Shown: one piece after another, positions 9,532-19,421 of the stretch
Numbering within the stretch: the stretch's first letter is position 1
Layout of the letters: every line of letters begins with the position of its first letter
Position numbers and translations under genes: made by a program
Assembly: GCA_014762635.1 (NCBI GenBank)
Contig: JABURR010000094.1
Coordinates: 62,001-126,000, forward strand
Reading direction: 5' to 3'
Source of the DNA: Paracoccaceae bacterium
GTDB lineage: Bacteria; Pseudomonadota; Alphaproteobacteria; Rhodobacterales; Rhodobacteraceae
Length of the DNA: 64,000 nucleotides
Notes under the pieces: generated by a model
What the model saw: only the letters and a program-made list of their open reading frames with translations
Databases searched by the model: none
What the model was told of the DNA's origin: nothing

Positions 9532-10308
9532 ATGAATCTGTTCGATCTATCGGGCAAGACAGCCCTCATCACCGGCTCGACCCGGGGTATCGGCAAGGCA
9601 ATCGCCGAGGCGATGGCCGAGGCGGGCGCGAAGGTGGTGATCTCGAGCCGCACCGCCGCCGATTGCGACAGGGTCGCGGCAGAGATCACCGAACGTGGCG
9701 GCGAGGCGCGCGCGATCCCCGCCAATATCTCGCGCCCCGAGGAGATCGAACAACTGGTGGCCACCACCGAAGCCGAACTGGGCCAGCCCGACATCCTTGT
9801 CTGCAATGCCGCGGTGAACCCCCATTTCGGCCCGTTCCTCGATGTGCCGGACGACGCCTTCGACAAGACGATCGAGGTCAACATCCGCTCGAATATGCGG
9901 CTTGCGCGGCGGGTGGTTCCGGGAATGCAGGAGAAGAAGGACGGCGCCATCGTCATCGTGTCGTCCATCGCGGCCTTCAAGGGGTCGATGAACCTCGGGC
10001 TTTACGCGGTGACCAAGGCCGCCGACGCGCAGATTGTCCGCAACCTGGCCGTGGCCTACGGGCGCGACGGGATCCGGGTGAACGGCATCGCGCCCGCCGT
10101 GGTGCGCACCGATTTCGCCCGCAAGCTCTGGGACACGCCCGAGCGTGAACGCAAGCTCTCGGCCAGCTACCCGCTGGGCCGGATCGGAGAGCCCGAGGAC
10201 ATCGCCGGGGCGGCGGTGTTCCTCTCGGCCAAGTCGGGTGCCTGGATGACCGGCCAAACACTCATCATCGACGGCGGCTGGTCGGTTTCGGACGGCTCAA
10301 ACGTGTGA
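9532..10308 (+). CDS. SDR-family oxidoreductase (3-ketoacyl-CoA/ACP reductase-like)
   Basis: 258 residues from ATG 9532, with GGGAGAA upstream; the longer start runs into the operator region. It has the cofactor motif TGSTRGIG, a variant CNAA in the NNAG position, and an intact YAVTK catalytic motif, unlike the SDR at 340. The C-terminal MTGQTLIIDGGWS is typical of classical SDRs. It is transcribed away from MaoC-thiolase-IclR and probably supplies the 3-hydroxyacyl-CoA dehydrogenase step under the same regulator. Confidence 0.9.
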   Translation: MNLFDLSGKTALITGSTRGIGKAIAEAMAEAGAKVVISSRTAADCDRVAAEITERGGEARAIPANISRPEEIEQLVATTEAELGQPDILVCNAAVNPHFGPFLDVPDDAFDKTIEVNIRSNMRLARRVVPGMQEKKDGAIVIVSSIAAFKGSMNLGLYAVTKAADAQIVRNLAVAYGRDGIRVNGIAPAVVRTDFARKLWDTPERERKLSASYPLGRIGEPEDIAGAAVFLSAKSGAWMTGQTLIIDGGWSVSDGSNV

Positions 10309-10328
10309 CCCGAACGCCGGCGTCTCCG

Positions 10329-11129
10329 TCAGGCGATCAGACCCAGCTCCGCGTCGCTCGCGCTTCCGGCGTATTTGTCGCGCGGGGGCCAGGGGCGGTC
10401 TTTCCAGTGCGGCTCGAACGTGAAGCTTGAGATCTTCCGACCCTCCACCAGTGCGCCGTTGCCCGCACCAAGCGCGTAATCGTAGTAGAGTTTTACGATC
10501 TCTTCCTCGGTGACCTGATTTGTCGCTTCATGGGCCATGCAGGCCTCTTTCCACGCGCGCACCCGGTCATAATCCGGCCCGTCCGGCAAGCTGAACCCTT
10601 CGTAGTAGTCGAGAAACCAGAAGCGTTTGAAGATCGGCGCAAAGACAGCCTCGGCCATCCCGAACCCGTCGAAAAGATAGGGGCCTTCGGGGCTGTGATG
10701 GAGCAGCAAGTCGTTGAGGTCGCGATAGAGGGACAGCAGCTTGCCGTTGAACTCATCACGGCGCGCGGGGTCCTGGTTCATCACGAACAGGTAGCCCGTG
10801 GTGGTAAACGGCCCTTCTCGGGCGATCAGCATCGACTCCACCGCATGTTCTTCGGGATCGCTCCGCCGCAGCAGCGGCGCGCCCAGCACTTCGTCGAGGT
10901 AGCGCAAGATCACCAGACTTTCCTTGATGATTGCGCCGTCGGGCGTCTCGAGCACGGGAAGGGCCGTCGTGCCGCGTGTCTTGGCCAGCAGGGCCGGATC
11001 GCGCGGCTTGGTGATGTCCACGACCCGGAACTCGACCGCATCCCGCCGCCCCCGCAAGGCCAGCAGAACCTCGAGGCGCTGGGAAAACGGGCAGACGGGG
11101 ATGTGGTAGACGATGTGTTTGGGGGTCAT
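10329..11129 (-). CDS. Glutathione S-transferase family protein
   Basis: 266 residues. The N-terminal thioredoxin-like domain has CPFSQR (residues 13-18) and the cis-proline/substrate segment ALPVLETPDGAIIKES; the C-terminal half is helical. C13 and the serine at 16 could act as the catalytic thiol or hydroxyl, as in beta- or omega-like classes. It lies 56 bp downstream of the tartrate dehydratase gene on the same strand and may be cotranscribed. The substrate is unknown. Confidence 0.85.
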   Translation of the reverse strand: MTPKHIVYHIPVCPFSQRLEVLLALRGRRDAVEFRVVDITKPRDPALLAKTRGTTALPVLETPDGAIIKESLVILRYLDEVLGAPLLRRSDPEEHAVESMLIAREGPFTTTGYLFVMNQDPARRDEFNGKLLSLYRDLNDLLLHHSPEGPYLFDGFGMAEAVFAPIFKRFWFLDYYEGFSLPDGPDYDRVRAWKEACMAHEATNQVTEEEIVKLYYDYALGAGNGALVEGRKISSFTFEPHWKDRPWPPRDKYAGSASDAELGLIA

Positions 11130-11185
11130 GGTCTTGATGTAGCGGTGAGCTGACAGAACGGAAGGGATCGGTGCGCTTGCACCCC

Positions 11186-12349
11186 CTACTCCGCCAAAGC
11201 CCGCATCTCCTGGATCAGGTCGGACTTGCCTTCGAAACCGATGCCGGGCAGGTCGGGCATGGTGATGTGGCCGTCGATGACCTCGACCCCGTCGGGAAAG
11301 CCGCCGTAGGGCTGGAACAGGTCCGGGTAGCTTTCATTGCCGCCCAGCCCCAGCCCCGCCGCGATGTTGAGTGACATCTGGTGCCCGCCGTGGGGGATGC
11401 AGCGGCGCGGGGACCAGCCAAACTGCTCCAGCACGTCGAGGGTGCGCAGGTATTCCACCAGCCCGTAGGACAGGGCGCAGTCGAATTGCAGCCAGTCCCG
11501 GTCGGGGCGCATCCCGCCATGGCGCAGCAGGTTGCGGGCGTCCTGGTGGGAAAAGAGGTTCTCCCCGGTGGCCATGGGGGCGGGGTAGAACTCGGACATG
11601 GCCGCCTGCAGGGCATAGTCCAGCGGGTCGCCGATCTCCTCGTACCAGAAGATCGGGTAGTCCCGCAGCATTTTGGCATAGGCGATGGCGGTTTCCAGGT
11701 CGAAGCGGCCGTTGGCGTCCACGGCAAGCTGCGCGTCATTGCCGATCTCGTCCAGCACCGCCTCGATCCGGCGGCGGTCTTCGTCCAGCGGGGCGCCGCC
11801 GATCTTCATCTTCACCACCGTGTAGCCACGATCCACGTAGCTGCGCATCTCGGCGCGCAGGGCGGTGTCGTCCTTGCCGGGGTAGTAATACCCGCCCGCG
11901 GCATAGACGAAGACGCGGGGATCGGCTTCGATCCCCTTCATCTCGGCCAGCATACGGAAAAGCGGCTTGCCCGCGATCTTGGCCACCGCGTCCCAGACCG
12001 CCATGTCGATGGTCCCGACCGCGACCGAGCGTTCGCCGTGGCCGCCGGGTTTTTCATTGGTCATCATCGCGGCCCAGACCTTCCCTGGGTCGATGTTGTC
12101 GTCCGCTTCGGTCAGCAGGCTTTTCGGGTCGGCCTCGAGCACCCGGTCGCGGAACCGCTCGCGGATCAGCCCGCCCTGCCCGTAGCGCCCGTTGGAATTG
12201 AAGCCGTAGCCCACCACCCGGCGCCCGTCGCGTTCCACATCGGTGACCACGGCCACAAGGCTCGCGGTCATTTTCGAAAAGTCGATATAGGCGTTGCGGA
12301 TCGGCGAGGCGATCGGCTTGGTCACTTCGAGGATGTCGACGATGCGCAT
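11186..12349 (-). CDS. tarD: D(-)-tartrate dehydratase (enolase superfamily)
   Basis: 387 residues. Predicted catalytic positions follow the Bradyrhizobium japonicum TarD pattern with an offset of about two: the KxK motif K180/K182, metal ligands D211 (VDANGRFD), E237 and E263, and the general acid/base histidine at 320 (PHGGHQ). The family converts D-tartrate to oxaloacetate with Mg2+. The dense match of active-site blocks favours TarD over mandelate racemase or galactarate dehydratases. No tartrate transporter is visible here; a GST-family gene follows. Confidence 0.82.
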   Translation of the reverse strand: MRIVDILEVTKPIASPIRNAYIDFSKMTASLVAVVTDVERDGRRVVGYGFNSNGRYGQGGLIRERFRDRVLEADPKSLLTEADDNIDPGKVWAAMMTNEKPGGHGERSVAVGTIDMAVWDAVAKIAGKPLFRMLAEMKGIEADPRVFVYAAGGYYYPGKDDTALRAEMRSYVDRGYTVVKMKIGGAPLDEDRRRIEAVLDEIGNDAQLAVDANGRFDLETAIAYAKMLRDYPIFWYEEIGDPLDYALQAAMSEFYPAPMATGENLFSHQDARNLLRHGGMRPDRDWLQFDCALSYGLVEYLRTLDVLEQFGWSPRRCIPHGGHQMSLNIAAGLGLGGNESYPDLFQPYGGFPDGVEVIDGHITMPDLPGIGFEGKSDLIQEMRALAE

Positions 12350-12452
12350 GTCTGCGGGCCTCCGGTCATGGACTGTGCGCCGCAGGGGCGCCCGATGTCA
12401 GGGAATAACGGAGTGAGAGACGAAGGCAATATCTGCGCAGGGGAGAGGCCGC

Positions 12453-12932
12453 CTATTCCTCTTCAGCCGTCAGTTCGGGCGTGTCACCGTTAGCCTGCCA
12501 GATCATGTAGTTCAGATAGGCCGCGAAGCTGATCCAGAGCAGGTAGGGGAGCATCATCACACCCGCGCCGATGCTGAGGAAGAAGAACGACACCGTCGCG
12601 CCGAAGACCGCGATCCAGAGCGCGCCCATTACGATCAGCGCCGCACGAACCCGGTGCAATCCGAAGAAGACCGGCGTCCAGAGCACGTTGAACGCGATCT
12701 GCATGGACCAAAACGCCATGCCGAGGGCGTTGCCGGGCATGACCGCAGCGCTGGCCGCGGCGGAGGCGATGAACAGGTAGAGAATGCCCCATGCCACCGG
12801 GAAGGCCCAGTTGGGGGGTGTCCACTCGGGCTTTTCCAGGGCTTCGTACCAGTCACCGGGCTTGAACAGCATTCCGGTGGCACCCCCGGCCCCGCAGGCC
12901 GCAAAGAAAATGAAGAACAGTAACCAATCCAT
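12453..12932 (-). CDS. tspO: TspO/MBR-family membrane protein (CrtK)
   Basis: 159 residues with five hydrophobic segments. Family signatures include W-Y-x-x-L-x-K-P-x-W-x-P-P (WYEALEKPEWTPPNW) and FNVLWTPVFFGL. TspO binds tetrapyrroles. In Rhodobacter it is encoded inside the photosynthesis gene cluster (crtK) and modulates carotenoid and bacteriochlorophyll gene expression. Here it lies beside crtI on the same strand, as in those clusters, but crtB is missing between them. Confidence 0.93.
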   Translation of the reverse strand: MDWLLFFIFFAACGAGGATGMLFKPGDWYEALEKPEWTPPNWAFPVAWGILYLFIASAAASAAVMPGNALGMAFWSMQIAFNVLWTPVFFGLHRVRAALIVMGALWIAVFGATVSFFFLSIGAGVMMLPYLLWISFAAYLNYMIWQANGDTPELTAEEE

Positions 12933-13037
12933 GCATCGATCTTACGAAATCCGCGCGGCAGGTCCAGCGTCCTGATGCCAGGCAGGCGGCTCTCTGCCGG
13001 GATCATCCGTGCCGGGTTCCTTTTCCCGGGCTCTGGC

Positions 13038-14573
13038 CTATTCGGCGGCGATACCCATCATCGGGTCCGACGCATCCGGAACAAGCCCGGCCAGAATCTC
13101 GGCCGAGCGCAGGACGCCCGTCACACCCGCGCCGGGCTGGGTCCCCGCACCGACGAGAAAAAGTCCCTCGGCCTCTTCGCTGGCGATATGCGGGCGGAAC
13201 CAGCCGGATTGCAGGAAGTCGGGCGCCAGGGAAAACCCGGCGCCATGGAGGTAGTTATACCGATCCCGAAAATGCTCGGGCGTGAAGACGAGACTGGCGG
13301 TGACGGCATTCTGAAAACCCGGGATGATCCGTCCAAGCATGGTCGCGATCTTGCGGCGGTAGGTCTCGGCCTGGCGCTTCCAGTCCACGGGGTTATCGAA
13401 ATCCAGGTTCGGGGCGGGCGCCATGGCACAAAAAGTGTCGTCGCCGCGCGGGGCGGCGGAGGGATCCGTCGCCGTCGGTCGGTGCAGGATGAAGCTGGTC
13501 TCGAGCGGCAATTGCCCACCGCGGGACACCTCTTCCATCAGGCCCTTGTACGTGCGACCGTTCACGATGGTGTGGTGCCCTACGTCCGGCCAACGCATCC
13601 GTGTCCTCCGGGTTCCGAAATGCCACAGGAACGTGCCCATGGTTGGACGCAGACGCGCCAGTCGCTCCCTGGTCCAGCGGCCGCGAATCTGGTGCCGCAT
13701 GAGGTGCCCATAGGTGTGGTGCGGATCCGCGTTCGAAACGACGATATCGGACTTCAGAATCCGCCCGTCTGCCAGCCGGACCCCCTCGGCCCGTCCTCCG
13801 CGCAGGCGGATTTCATCGACCTCGGCGCCGAGAATGAACTCTCCACCCTGCCGGCGGATCACCGAGGCCATGGCCTTGGCAACGGCGCCCATTCCACCGA
13901 TCGGGTAATGGACCCCGTATTCCCGGGTCAGATGGGAAAGATAGAGGTGCATGGAGGATGTCCGGAACGGATCACACCCCACGATCAACGGGTGAGAACT
14001 GAACGCCATGCGCAAGCGCGGATCCCGGACCCTGCGGGCGACATGGGTATATAGCGCACGATCGGCACGCAGGGCCGCCAGGGTCGGGAGGACCTTCAGC
14101 ATTTCCCGCTTGCGATGAATCGGGTGGGTACCGAATGTCTCGACGAAGGCGCGGTAGCGACGCTCGGAATCCCGAACCAGGCGGTCATAGCCTGCGAGAT
14201 CGCCCGGTGCGATCCGTGAAACCTCCTTGCGGGTGGCCTCGGCCGAGGGCTGGGCTATGAAACTCGCCCCGCCGGGCCAACGGATTTCATAGTACGGATC
14301 GAGTTGACGCAACTCCACCTCGGCGTCGAAATCACGGCCACACGCCCCCCACAGGCTGCGAAAGACCGCTGGGGTGGTAACAATGGATGGCCCGAGGTCG
14401 AACCGGTGCCCGTCCTGGACGCGCGTGGTGCCACATCCACCCGGCATATCGAGCTTGTCGATCACGGTCACCCGATAGCCCTTGGCGCCCAGCCGCATCG
14501 CCGCAGCCAGACCGCCAAGACCAGCTCCGATAACAAGTGCGCTCAAGGCTTTCCGGGCGGCGGGTCGCGTCAT
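13038..14573 (-). CDS. crtI: Phytoene desaturase CrtI
   Basis: 511 residues, the normal CrtI length. The N-terminal FAD motif reads VIGAGLGGLAAAMRLGAKG, followed by PGGCGTTRVQDGHRFDLGPS. The C-terminal signature is GLFLVGAGTQPGAGV. CrtI inserts double bonds into phytoene at the membrane, giving neurosporene or lycopene. The gene is divergent from the bchI-like gene, with TGT-N12-ACA sites in the shared promoter. No phytoene synthase is in the window, so the pathway depends on genes elsewhere or is incomplete. Confidence 0.93.
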   Translation of the reverse strand: MTRPAARKALSALVIGAGLGGLAAAMRLGAKGYRVTVIDKLDMPGGCGTTRVQDGHRFDLGPSIVTTPAVFRSLWGACGRDFDAEVELRQLDPYYEIRWPGGASFIAQPSAEATRKEVSRIAPGDLAGYDRLVRDSERRYRAFVETFGTHPIHRKREMLKVLPTLAALRADRALYTHVARRVRDPRLRMAFSSHPLIVGCDPFRTSSMHLYLSHLTREYGVHYPIGGMGAVAKAMASVIRRQGGEFILGAEVDEIRLRGGRAEGVRLADGRILKSDIVVSNADPHHTYGHLMRHQIRGRWTRERLARLRPTMGTFLWHFGTRRTRMRWPDVGHHTIVNGRTYKGLMEEVSRGGQLPLETSFILHRPTATDPSAAPRGDDTFCAMAPAPNLDFDNPVDWKRQAETYRRKIATMLGRIIPGFQNAVTASLVFTPEHFRDRYNYLHGAGFSLAPDFLQSGWFRPHIASEEAEGLFLVGAGTQPGAGVTGVLRSAEILAGLVPDASDPMMGIAAE

Positions 14574-14588
14574 GGTAAGATTCTACTG

Positions 14589-14606
14589 TGTCCAGATTCA
14601 TTTACA
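14589..14606. promoter_or_regulatory. TGT-N12-ACA site, PpsR/CrtJ type
   Basis: TGTCCAGATTCATTTACA, 15 bp upstream of the crtI start codon. It fits the TGT-N12-ACA consensus bound by PpsR/CrtJ repressors at carotenoid and bacteriochlorophyll promoters. A second copy lies at 14664-14681. The regulator itself is not in the window. Confidence 0.65.
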
Positions 14607-14663
14607 ACAAGCAATTTGATCAAAAAATCGCAAAACAATTTTCTTTTATGTTTACATACTGTG

Positions 14664-14681
14664 TGTCATCTTTGATTTACA
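14664..14681. promoter_or_regulatory. TGT-N12-ACA site, PpsR/CrtJ type (second)
   Basis: TGTCATCTTTGATTTACA, centred 75 bp from the first site and about 120 bp upstream of the bchI-like start. It lies in the AT-rich stretch 14580-14680, the only such stretch nearby, as expected of the divergent crtI/bchI promoter. Confidence 0.65.
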
Positions 14682-14802
14682 GTGGTGGCGCTTGCCTTGC
14701 TTAGGCCGTGCGCCGGGGCGAGATGGTGGCAGATCGCCTGAAGGTTGCGATTGCGGGGCTGTGGGGGAAACAGGCCGCCTTGCGCAAGAAAAGAGAGGCC
14801 GA

Positions 14803-15825
14803 ATGACCCAGCCCTACCCGTTTTCGGCCGTCGTCGGTCAGGACCAGGCCAAGCTTGCCGTAATCCTCTGCGCGATCGATCCGGGGATCGGCGGCGCGCT
14901 GATTTTCGGGCCGCGGGGAACCGGGAAGTCGACCATCCTTCGCGGGCTGGCAGGGTTGTTGCCGCCGATCCGCCAGGTCGAAGATTGCCCGCTCAATTCC
15001 GAGGACCCCGGGGATTGCCCGGACTGGACCGGGATTTGCTCACATAAAATCGTTCTGGCGCCCACCCCTGTCGTTGACCTGGTTCCGGGTGAGAGCGCAG
15101 AAGGTTTGAGCGGGTCCGTCGAGACTTCGGGTCCGTCCTCGACGGGCGGCATGATTTTCCGCCCCGGACAACTTGCCCGCGCCAATCGCGGTTATCTCAA
15201 CATCGATGAAGCCAACCTGATCGCAGGGCAGGTCCTGGAGCGCCTGCTGGACGTGATCCGCTCGGGCGAGAACAGGCTCGACGAAGAAGGTCATTCGATC
15301 CGGCATACGTCGCGCTTCGTGCCGATGGGGGCCTGCGATCCGGCCGATGGGCCGGTGGAACCGGATCTACTTGGCCTTTTCGGCCTGACAGCCCGATCCG
15401 ACACCCTGCGCGATATCGACGGGCGGGTCGAGGTGATCCGCCGTCGTCACGCCCATAGCACCGAGACGGATCGGTTTCTGGAAGACTGGGCGCCACAGGA
15501 TGCGCGACTGGCAGCCGAGATAGCCGCAGCCCGCGAGGCGCTGGCCAATATCACGGTGTCCGAGATGGCGATCCGGAATGCGGCAGAGCTTGTCCGTTGG
15601 CTGGAACTGGAAGGTCACGACGGGGAAACCGCCCTGATCCGGGCGGCACGGGCGCTCGCCGCCTACGAAGGCGCGTCCGTCGTCGATGCGTCGCATCTTG
15701 GCCGCGCCGCGCCGCTGGCGCTGCGCCATCGTCTAAAGGACTATCCGCTTGGCCGCAGCGGCGCCTGCGCGGTGGAAGCCGCCGTGGAAGACCTGTTCGG
15801 AGATTTCCGGACGGCGGCAGAATGA
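14803..15825 (+). CDS. BchI-like magnesium chelatase ATPase, catalytically degenerate
   Basis: 340 residues from ATG 14803, preceded by AAGAGAGG. The opening PYPFSAVVGQDQAKLAVIL and the RANRGYLNIDEANL and VEVIRRRHAHSTETDRFLEDW blocks are clearly BchI. Walker A (GPRGTGKST, 36-44) and Walker B (D135-E136) are intact. The sensor 1 asparagine of the usual GSGNPEEG is aspartate (GACDP, D179), and the arginine finger of LLDRFG is lost (LLGLFG, L192). BchI normally forms an AAA+ hexamer driving Mg insertion into protoporphyrin IX, so this copy is unlikely to do so normally. It overlaps the bchD-like gene by 4 bp. Confidence 0.85.
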   Translation: MTQPYPFSAVVGQDQAKLAVILCAIDPGIGGALIFGPRGTGKSTILRGLAGLLPPIRQVEDCPLNSEDPGDCPDWTGICSHKIVLAPTPVVDLVPGESAEGLSGSVETSGPSSTGGMIFRPGQLARANRGYLNIDEANLIAGQVLERLLDVIRSGENRLDEEGHSIRHTSRFVPMGACDPADGPVEPDLLGLFGLTARSDTLRDIDGRVEVIRRRHAHSTETDRFLEDWAPQDARLAAEIAAAREALANITVSEMAIRNAAELVRWLELEGHDGETALIRAARALAAYEGASVVDASHLGRAAPLALRHRLKDYPLGRSGACAVEAAVEDLFGDFRTAAE

Positions 15826-17357
15826 CGCCCCAGGTCGATCTCTGGACCCGGGCCGAGCTGGCCCTGACCCTGCTGGCCGTGGATCCGGTCGGGTTGGGCG
15901 GCATGTGGCTGCGCTCCAGCGCGGGCCCGGTCCGCGACCGGCTCGTGTCGGGCTTCGATGTGCTTCCGATCCCGCTGCGCCGTGTCCAGGCCGAGATCGG
16001 GGACGGGGCGCTCATGGGCGGGATCGATCTGGCCACCTCCCTGGGCGCGGGCCGGATCCTGTTCGGGCGCGCCGGCCTTGGGGAGCCCTCGGCGCTGCTT
16101 CTGAGATTGGCCGAACATTGCCCAACGGGGCTGGCGGCCTGGCTGGGCCGCGCGCTGGATGACCGTCAGCATTGCCTTCTGGCGCTGGACGAGGTGTCCG
16201 AGCCCGGAACCGCCCTGCCCCCGGCGATTTCGGAACGTCTGGGCCTTTGTGTCGCGCTCGACGGGCTGGCCGAGGCCGAATGCCCGCCGCTGGAACTGAA
16301 CCACGGGCTGATCGGACGGTCCCGCGACCGGCTGCCCTTCGTGTTCCTGCCGCCGGATGCGCCGGGCGACCTGGCGATCCTCGCGGCGCGGCTGGGCGTG
16401 GACAGCCTGCGCGCCCCGATCCTGGCGCTGAACGCGGCCAAGGCCTCGGCAGCGCTTTTCGGACGCGGCACCGTGGTCGAGGATGACCTGATCCTTGCCG
16501 CAGAACTGGTTCTGTCGCATCGGATGCCGTCCCCGGATGCCGAGGTGGCGCGGGATGCGACCCTGGAACGGCTCTCGCCTTCGGTGCAGAAATTCCTGTC
16601 GGCGCAGCGCCCCGAGACATCGCGGCGGGGCGGGGCGGTTGGTGCCCGTGCGCACCGCCGCGCTCGGCCCGAGCCGCGCTGGACCGAGACGCCCGACAAG
16701 GGTGCGCGGGTCGACCTCGTGGCCAGCCTCCGGGCCGCGGCGCCGATTCAGAAGGCGGCCATGACGCAAAGCGCGGAGGGGCCGGCAATTCACCTCGATC
16801 CGCCGGGCAATCCCGCCGAGGCCCCGGCATCCGAGGGTGAGCGGCTGCTGATCTTCGTGGTCGATGCATCAGGACCCTTTGCGATGGCGCGCATGACCGA
16901 GGCAAAGGCCGCCGTCGCGATGATCCCGGACGCGGAGGCGCTGGTGCGTGACAATGTCACCCTTCTGGCCTGCGGGGCGGAAGGCCCGACCCTGGAACTT
17001 CTGCCCGCGCCGCTGCTCGGGTCGGCCAGCGCGACACGGGCTGGCGAGTCCTTGGGAAGCCCGTTGACCGGGGGGTTGCGGCTTGCGGCCGTGATCGCCG
17101 GGGAGGCCCTCGCCAAGGGCATGGAGCCGATCCTCGCCGTGCTCTGCGATGGGCATTCGGCCCCGGATGACGGCGCCGTGCAGGCGATGCGCGATCTGCG
17201 CGCGCTGGATCTTCTGGGCGTGGTGATCGACAGTAGCCCGAAGCCGGAGCCGTTGCTCGAGACCCTGGCCCGCGAGATGGCAGCGCCCTACCTGTCACTG
17301 CCGCAGGCCGCGGCCACGGGTATTTCAGCGGTTCTGGGCGCGGCCCTGACCGACTAG
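15822..17357 (+). CDS. BchD-like magnesium chelatase subunit, degenerate MIDAS
   Basis: 511 residues from ATG 15822, overlapping the bchI-like gene by 4 bp as in photosynthesis clusters. The N-terminal AAA-like domain lacks a Walker A, as is normal for BchD (about 1-260). A basic/proline-rich linker is followed by the C-terminal von Willebrand A domain from about 340. The MIDAS DxSxS reads D348-A-S-G-P352, so the last serine is proline. The GGTPL threonine segment reads GSPLTGG, while the later aspartate (CDGHS) remains. BchD normally bridges BchI and BchH. No bchO follows; a terminator lies downstream. Confidence 0.82.
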   Translation: MTPQVDLWTRAELALTLLAVDPVGLGGMWLRSSAGPVRDRLVSGFDVLPIPLRRVQAEIGDGALMGGIDLATSLGAGRILFGRAGLGEPSALLLRLAEHCPTGLAAWLGRALDDRQHCLLALDEVSEPGTALPPAISERLGLCVALDGLAEAECPPLELNHGLIGRSRDRLPFVFLPPDAPGDLAILAARLGVDSLRAPILALNAAKASAALFGRGTVVEDDLILAAELVLSHRMPSPDAEVARDATLERLSPSVQKFLSAQRPETSRRGGAVGARAHRRARPEPRWTETPDKGARVDLVASLRAAAPIQKAAMTQSAEGPAIHLDPPGNPAEAPASEGERLLIFVVDASGPFAMARMTEAKAAVAMIPDAEALVRDNVTLLACGAEGPTLELLPAPLLGSASATRAGESLGSPLTGGLRLAAVIAGEALAKGMEPILAVLCDGHSAPDDGAVQAMRDLRALDLLGVVIDSSPKPEPLLETLAREMAAPYLSLPQAAATGISAVLGAALTD

Positions 17358-17382
17358 ACCAACGGTGATTTCAAGCAAAAAG

Positions 17383-17406
17383 CCCCGCCGCAAGGATGCG
17401 GCGGGG
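17383..17406 (-). terminator. Intrinsic terminator of ccrM (possibly bidirectional)
   Basis: Perfect 9-bp stem CCCCGCCGC/GCGGCGGGG with a 6-nt loop. On the minus strand it is followed by CTTTTTG, which suits ccrM ending at 17474. It also lies 26 bp after the bchD-like stop and could terminate that transcript. Confidence 0.8.
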
Positions 17407-17473
17407 TAAGTCGTGCCGTGGTTTGGCCACAGGCACCGGCGGTAACTGTTTGTTTTTTCAGAAGGATGGATGC

Positions 17474-18607
<1,134 letters not shown>

Positions 18608-18624
18608 CTATTTGAACCCAAGAT

Positions 18625-18663
18625 GAGTCAAAGGTGATTCGCAGTCAATTTCTTTTTTGAATC
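18625..18663. promoter_or_regulatory. Cluster of three GANTC sites upstream of ccrM
   Basis: GAGTC (18625-18629), GATTC (18635-18639) and GAATC (18659-18663) lie within 39 bp, 54-92 bp upstream of the ccrM start; the last overlaps the rnhB stop codon. In Caulobacter, GANTC sites in the ccrM leader make expression methylation-sensitive. The same role here is inference. Confidence 0.55.
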
Positions 18664-19300
18664 AGCGTGTTACAGAATGTTCTTGATACAAGATATTGTG
18701 CACCGGTGCGAAGCTTCTTCTATGGTGTGGGGTCACCCCTAGCGTTTTCAGCGCCTCTAGGTGCGCCTTGGTCGGGTAACCGGCGTTCTTTTCCCATCCG
18801 TAGCCGGGGTGCTGACGCGCCAAATCCTCCATCAACCGGTCGCGTTCGACCTTGGCGATGATCGAGGCTGCCGCGATCGACAGGCTGCGCGCATCGCCCT
18901 TGACCACCGCTTCGGCGGAACAGGGCAGCGGATCGGGCAGGCGATTTCCGTCCACAAGCAGGTGATCGGGCGGCGTCTTCAGCCCCGCCACGGCCCGCCG
19001 CATGGCCAGAAGCGAGGCCTGAAGGATGTTGATCTGGTCGATCTCTTCCACGCTGACATGGACGACCGAGACATCCGCCACGGCCCGGATCTCATCGTAA
19101 AGCGCATCGCGCCGCCGCGCGGTCAGCGCCTTGGAGTCGTTCAACCCGACGGGGATGTTTTCGGGATCAAGCCGCACCGCGGCTGCCGTCACCGGCCCGG
19201 CCAGCGGGCCGCGACCGACCTCGTCCACGCCGGCCACAAGGTGCGCGCCCCGGTCCAGGGCGGCGGTTTCAAAACTGAAATCGGGGGTCGATCGGGGCAT
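18662..19300 (-). CDS. rnhB: Ribonuclease HII
   Basis: 212 residues. The catalytic [14 protein letters not shown] motif (D26, E27) is present, with later acidic residues in LLVDGN and [23 protein letters not shown]. The enzyme cuts RNA in RNA-DNA hybrids, including single ribonucleotides, in the cytoplasm. It precedes ccrM on the same strand, a pairing common in Rhodobacterales. Confidence 0.97.
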   Translation of the reverse strand: MPRSTPDFSFETAALDRGAHLVAGVDEVGRGPLAGPVTAAAVRLDPENIPVGLNDSKALTARRRDALYDEIRAVADVSVVHVSVEEIDQINILQASLLAMRRAVAGLKTPPDHLLVDGNRLPDPLPCSAEAVVKGDARSLSIAAASIIAKVERDRLMEDLARQHPGYGWEKNAGYPTKAHLEALKTLGVTPHHRRSFAPVHNILYQEHSVTR

Positions 19301-19343
19301 GGGCCCTTAGAACCGTGCCGCGCGGCCGGTGGCAAGAAAAAAG

Positions 19344-19370
19344 GGGGCGGTGGCTTTCGCCAACCGCCCC
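19344..19370 (-). terminator. Intrinsic terminator
   Basis: GGGGCGGTGGC (19344-19354), loop TTTC, then GCC-A-ACCGCCCC (19359-19370) with one bulged A. On the minus strand it runs into CTTTTTTCTTG, so it most likely ends the small exported-protein gene whose stop is at 19422. Confidence 0.75.
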
Positions 19371-19421
19371 AAGTGGGGACGCGGTGCAATGGGACGTAAT
19401 ACCGCGTCCGGGACTGGAAAC

